Of a DNA stretch of 64,000 nucleotides, positions 61,417-64,000 are shown in pieces. Both the position numbers and the translations under genes were made by a program. Position 1 is the first letter of the stretch, and every line of letters begins with the position of its first letter. Source of the DNA: a bacterium 1XD8-76 (GTDB lineage: Bacteria; Bacillota; Clostridia; Lachnospirales; Lachnospiraceae); the NCBI GenBank assembly GCA_003611955.1, contig RAZE01000010.1, positions 62,001 through 126,000 of the forward strand, in the 5' to 3' direction. The notes below the pieces were generated by a model that was not told the origin of the DNA, did not search any database, and saw nothing but the letters and a program-made list of their open reading frames with translations.

Positions 61417-62322
61417 ATGAAGAAAAAAAAGAGTTTAATAATTATAGCAGGAGGAGTATGCATATTGGTAGCGGCATTTTTTTTAAAAAAAGATATAAAA
61501 ACAGATGATATTATTTGGACAAGTTATGTTCATGATAAAAATGGAAACATAAATGGGGGAAGGGTATGTACATATAGAGATGGAAAAAGAGAATGCATCG
61601 ATAATATTGCATTGAGCAATGTTTCTATGAAGGAGAAAAATTTGCTGGTGGGCATGCAGAATCTGTACCCGGATGCAAAAGGATTTAAAGGTATTATAAC
61701 GTATAATATTTCTTCAAAAGAAGTAATAGAAATTTTGGACTGTGATAGAATATACGATTATTTGGATGACAGAAAAATTGATTTCCGTGGGAATATTCAG
61801 GTTACTAAAGATGGCAATTTGTATTTCTTTACATGTGGCAAAAAGATGTTATTGTATGATGTGGAGAAAGACAATCTGGAGACTTTGTTTGAAACATCAT
61901 GTAATCAATACGTTTTAAATGAAGGAGAGACATGCTTATATTTTTCTGAAAATGGAATTCTTTTTCAATATAATTTGACAGAACACACCAAAGATAAAAT
62001 AATAGATCAGGTCAATAATTTTACTATTTCTAGAGATGAGACGTTAATTATATATGAAGATCGAAAAAAGCGAGAATTGTTTTTAATGGAGATGGAGACC
62101 GGCAAAAAGGAAAAGCTGTTAGAAGTAAACTATGTAGATAACCTGATATATATTTCTGAAGATAACAAATGTTTGCTGTACACAGATTACAAAGAGTCTA
62201 TGATACCAACAAACCGGAGAGTGGAAATATATGTTTTTGAATTAGAGACAGGTAAACAAAAAAAGATTTATAGGGGGGACTATGGAGATAACATCAGAAG
62301 TGTTTTGTGGGAAAAATTATAA
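61417..62322 (+). CDS. Membrane-anchored beta-propeller-like protein, candidate immunity protein
   Basis: A 301-residue protein with one N-terminal membrane helix (about 6-23) and a repeated beta-strand pattern like a TolB/DUF5050 propeller (GNIQVTKDGNLYFFTCG, YISEDNKCLLYTDYKE). It begins three bases after the toxin stop with GGGGAG before the ATG and has the same AT-rich style as the toxin tip. Its place makes it the likely immunity protein for that tip, but this is inference; no immunity family is recognised. Confidence 0.6.
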   Translation: MKKKKSLIIIAGGVCILVAAFFLKKDIKTDDIIWTSYVHDKNGNINGGRVCTYRDGKRECIDNIALSNVSMKEKNLLVGMQNLYPDAKGFKGIITYNISSKEVIEILDCDRIYDYLDDRKIDFRGNIQVTKDGNLYFFTCGKKMLLYDVEKDNLETLFETSCNQYVLNEGETCLYFSENGILFQYNLTEHTKDKIIDQVNNFTISRDETLIIYEDRKKRELFLMEMETGKKEKLLEVNYVDNLIYISEDNKCLLYTDYKESMIPTNRRVEIYVFELETGKQKKIYRGDYGDNIRSVLWEKL

Positions 62323-62379
62323 ATGTAAGGAAATTTTATTAGGATTTAAAATGGTGGGATGATTTTGGGGAGTTTCGTA

Positions 62380-63252
62380 ATGAAAAAGACACAGATCATT
62401 AAAAACACAGTAGGCAAAAAATTAAAGGATTACGGTTTTCGCTATCTGAAAACAGAAGGGCCATGCCGGATATTTATGCGGGAAGCACATGGTTATAAAA
62501 GATACTATGATCCGGAGACAGATGTGGTGAAACAGTACGTCAATATTCAGGAGTCCGATTATGGGATGGGCTTGACAGCCCGTTTTGAGACAGATGCGGT
62601 AAACGGGGTATCCGGTGATGATGTAGAATTTTTGAAAGAGAAGAATCCCAATAAACTGAGTGCAAATAAAGGGTCAAGTTGGTTCTTTTATTCCAGAGAG
62701 GAAGACTATAAAAGAGTGTTACTGTATCTGGCTGATCTCATCATGGAATATGGGCTGGATCATTTAGACCGGATGAGCATAGAGGAAGAGGTTATACCGA
62801 CCAAAGCCATGGCAAATGAATTGATGGAAAACCATGCGGAATTGGATCGACGGTTTTTAGAAAAATATAAATTTAATACGGTTGCACATAGTATGGAGGA
62901 TATTGAAGATTGGTTCCAGAAATTAAAAGAAATGATTATTTCCGTTTCAGAAAAACTATATGAAGAGGTTAAGGAGTTGCTGCTTGAGATGGCGGCCTTT
63001 ATCGGGGAAAGGCATTGCGAACTCATTGGGGCTAAATGGTTTTTCAAAGAATATATGTATACTCCGTTTATACAAAAGGAAAATCATCTGGGAAGACTTT
63101 TTTGGGGATTAGAGGATGTAGTTAGATATTACAGAGCATATAAAAAGAAGGAAGAAGTTCCTACTTGGTTTAGGGGAGAGATTTTAGGATACGAAGAGGC
63201 TTATGAAAAAAAGAATGGGGCAGTGACGCGGCAGGAATCGGGCGGACTGTAG
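62380..63252 (+). CDS. DUF4304-like protein, candidate immunity gene
   Basis: A 290-residue soluble protein starting MKKTQIIKNTVGKKLKDYGF, which resembles DUF4304-type proteins often found as immunity genes near toxins. The rest is helical and acidic. GGGGAG precedes the ATG at 62380. The last residues (RQESGGL) are read from the start of a duplicated Rhs core segment, so the natural end was replaced during recombination. Confidence 0.6.
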   Translation: MKKTQIIKNTVGKKLKDYGFRYLKTEGPCRIFMREAHGYKRYYDPETDVVKQYVNIQESDYGMGLTARFETDAVNGVSGDDVEFLKEKNPNKLSANKGSSWFFYSREEDYKRVLLYLADLIMEYGLDHLDRMSIEEEVIPTKAMANELMENHAELDRRFLEKYKFNTVAHSMEDIEDWFQKLKEMIISVSEKLYEEVKELLLEMAAFIGERHCELIGAKWFFKEYMYTPFIQKENHLGRLFWGLEDVVRYYRAYKKKEEVPTWFRGEILGYEEAYEKKNGAVTRQESGGL

Positions 63253-63960
63253 TTTGTGCAGGCGAGGAGGTATGACACCGGAGCGGGGAGGTTTGTCAGT
63301 GAGGATGTTGTGAAAGGGCATACAGCGTTGACCTATATGCTGAACAGTTATACTTATTGCTGTAACAGGCCGTTGGAGCATGTGGACTTGGATGGGCTAA
63401 TCGCATGGGAAGTAGTGGCTCTGATAGCATTGGGTATAGGGGTTGTAATGGGCCTGACCGGGGGATCATGAATATAGACATACACCTGATATTTATAACA
63501 GTAGTGAATATGTGGAGAGAACGAATTGCTATGCATATGCTTTTGACGTTATTAATAATCCAATTACAGGTGAGCAATTTTATACAAGGGCAGAGGCAAA
63601 ATCATATAAGAAAGCTTTTGCTAATCAATCGGGAATCTTTAGTGGACAACGTTATGAATATGATAAAAGTTTTATAGCAGGAACGAATGAAGGAAATGCA
63701 AAATTTGTTGAGATGGTTAAAGATGATGCAGTAGCGGTAGGACTAAATTTTCAAGAGATGGCTGTGCTGTATTGCTCGTTATATGGCCGAATAGGGACTA
63801 TCATTGGTATAGACAAGACGCAGATGGGACATGGTCACATAAACCTGGTTCGACAAAGGTGATAACAGGAGTTGTTGATCCTGTAGCAGATACGCGGGAG
63901 AGAGGATATACATCAATAGTAGGATATTATTATATTACAGAGGCGTGTGATAATGAATAA
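63239..63960 (+). pseudogene. Orphan Rhs C-terminal toxin cassette, frameshifted
   Basis: The first 160 bases repeat the Rhs core end of the main toxin (QARRYDTGAGRFVSEDVVKG, then YMLNSYTYCCNRPLEHVDLDG over positions 63320-63400). A different tip follows, in three frames: a hydrophobic start, then NCYAYAFDVINNPITG near 63520, then YHWYRQDADGTWSHKPG near 63795. Frame changes near 63470 and 63770 break it. The Cys-containing NCYAYA and His-containing YHWYRQ motifs suggest a peptidase-like tip. It looks like a spare tip left behind when the present tip replaced it. Confidence 0.7.
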
Positions 63961-64000
63961 TAAAGACTTGAGAATTATAGGGATGCTGTTTTCTATTATA
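63953..64000 (+). CDS. Start of an unknown gene (partial at window edge)
   Basis: An ATG at 63953 opens a frame reading MNNKDLRIIGMLFSII to the end of the window, hydrophobic and probably a membrane segment. It overlaps the end of the orphan tip cassette and could be its immunity gene. Confidence 0.4.
   Translation, partial: MNNKDLRIIGMLFSII

Overview
The window looks like a chromosome segment of an anaerobic Clostridia, most likely a Lachnospiraceae. The support is the order rho - rpmE - DUF1385 - prmC - prfA, small Firmicutes families (DUF4250, DUF4364), a CspB-like subtilase, Rpn-type nuclease genes and AGGAGG ribosome binding sites. No species can be named from the sequence alone.

Region 1 (1-19816) is mostly ordinary core genome: the end of clpB, DUF4250, a polysaccharide deacetylase, a three-gene phosphorelay on the minus strand (receiver protein, hybrid kinase with HPt, and a hybrid kinase ending in a DegV domain), tRNA-Val(CAC), a membrane/spermidine-synthase fusion, rarA, DUF4364, malic enzyme, rho, rpmE, DUF1385, prmC, prfA, a cupin and an S8 peptidase.

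Region 2 (about 19817-38745) is a markedly AT-richer accessory island. It starts exactly at the 3' end of the S8 peptidase gene and stops just before a uracil-DNA glycosylase gene. Related copies of one sequence (R1-R4), each carrying a short imitation of the last codons of the peptidase, close successive modules: Rpn nuclease + GHKL ATPase + TOTE-type primase-helicase; SMEK-NACHT protein + decayed HipA/CtkA kinase; a twin-GHKL kinase + receiver + HNH nuclease + N6-adenine methylase; and a decayed AlbA/Schlafen protein. The layout suggests repeated insertion or recombination at one site, building a stack of defence cassettes with no integrase in view.

Region 3 (38765-45150) returns to core genes: family 4 uracil-DNA glycosylase, a short TauE-like permease, a fructosamine kinase-like protein, the PLP synthase genes pdxS and pdxT with their MocR regulator pdxR, a membrane-bound degenerate M23 protein and a bactofilin.

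Region 4 (45193-64000) is a second accessory region. An XRE regulator, an unknown protein, a LytTR response regulator and an AgrC-like kinase are followed by a 46-residue lanthipeptide precursor and a LanM synthetase, with no transporter, protease or immunity gene in view. Next comes a type VII secretion-like cluster (EsaA-like protein, WXG100 proteins, EsaB-like protein) that leads into a 1683-residue Rhs toxin with a cysteine-peptidase-like tip, candidate immunity genes and a decayed alternative toxin tip. Two LytTR-like direct-repeat boxes, with identical spacing to their -10 elements, lie before the regulator block and before the secretion cluster. This suggests that one peptide-signalling circuit controls both, and that the lanthipeptide could be the signal.
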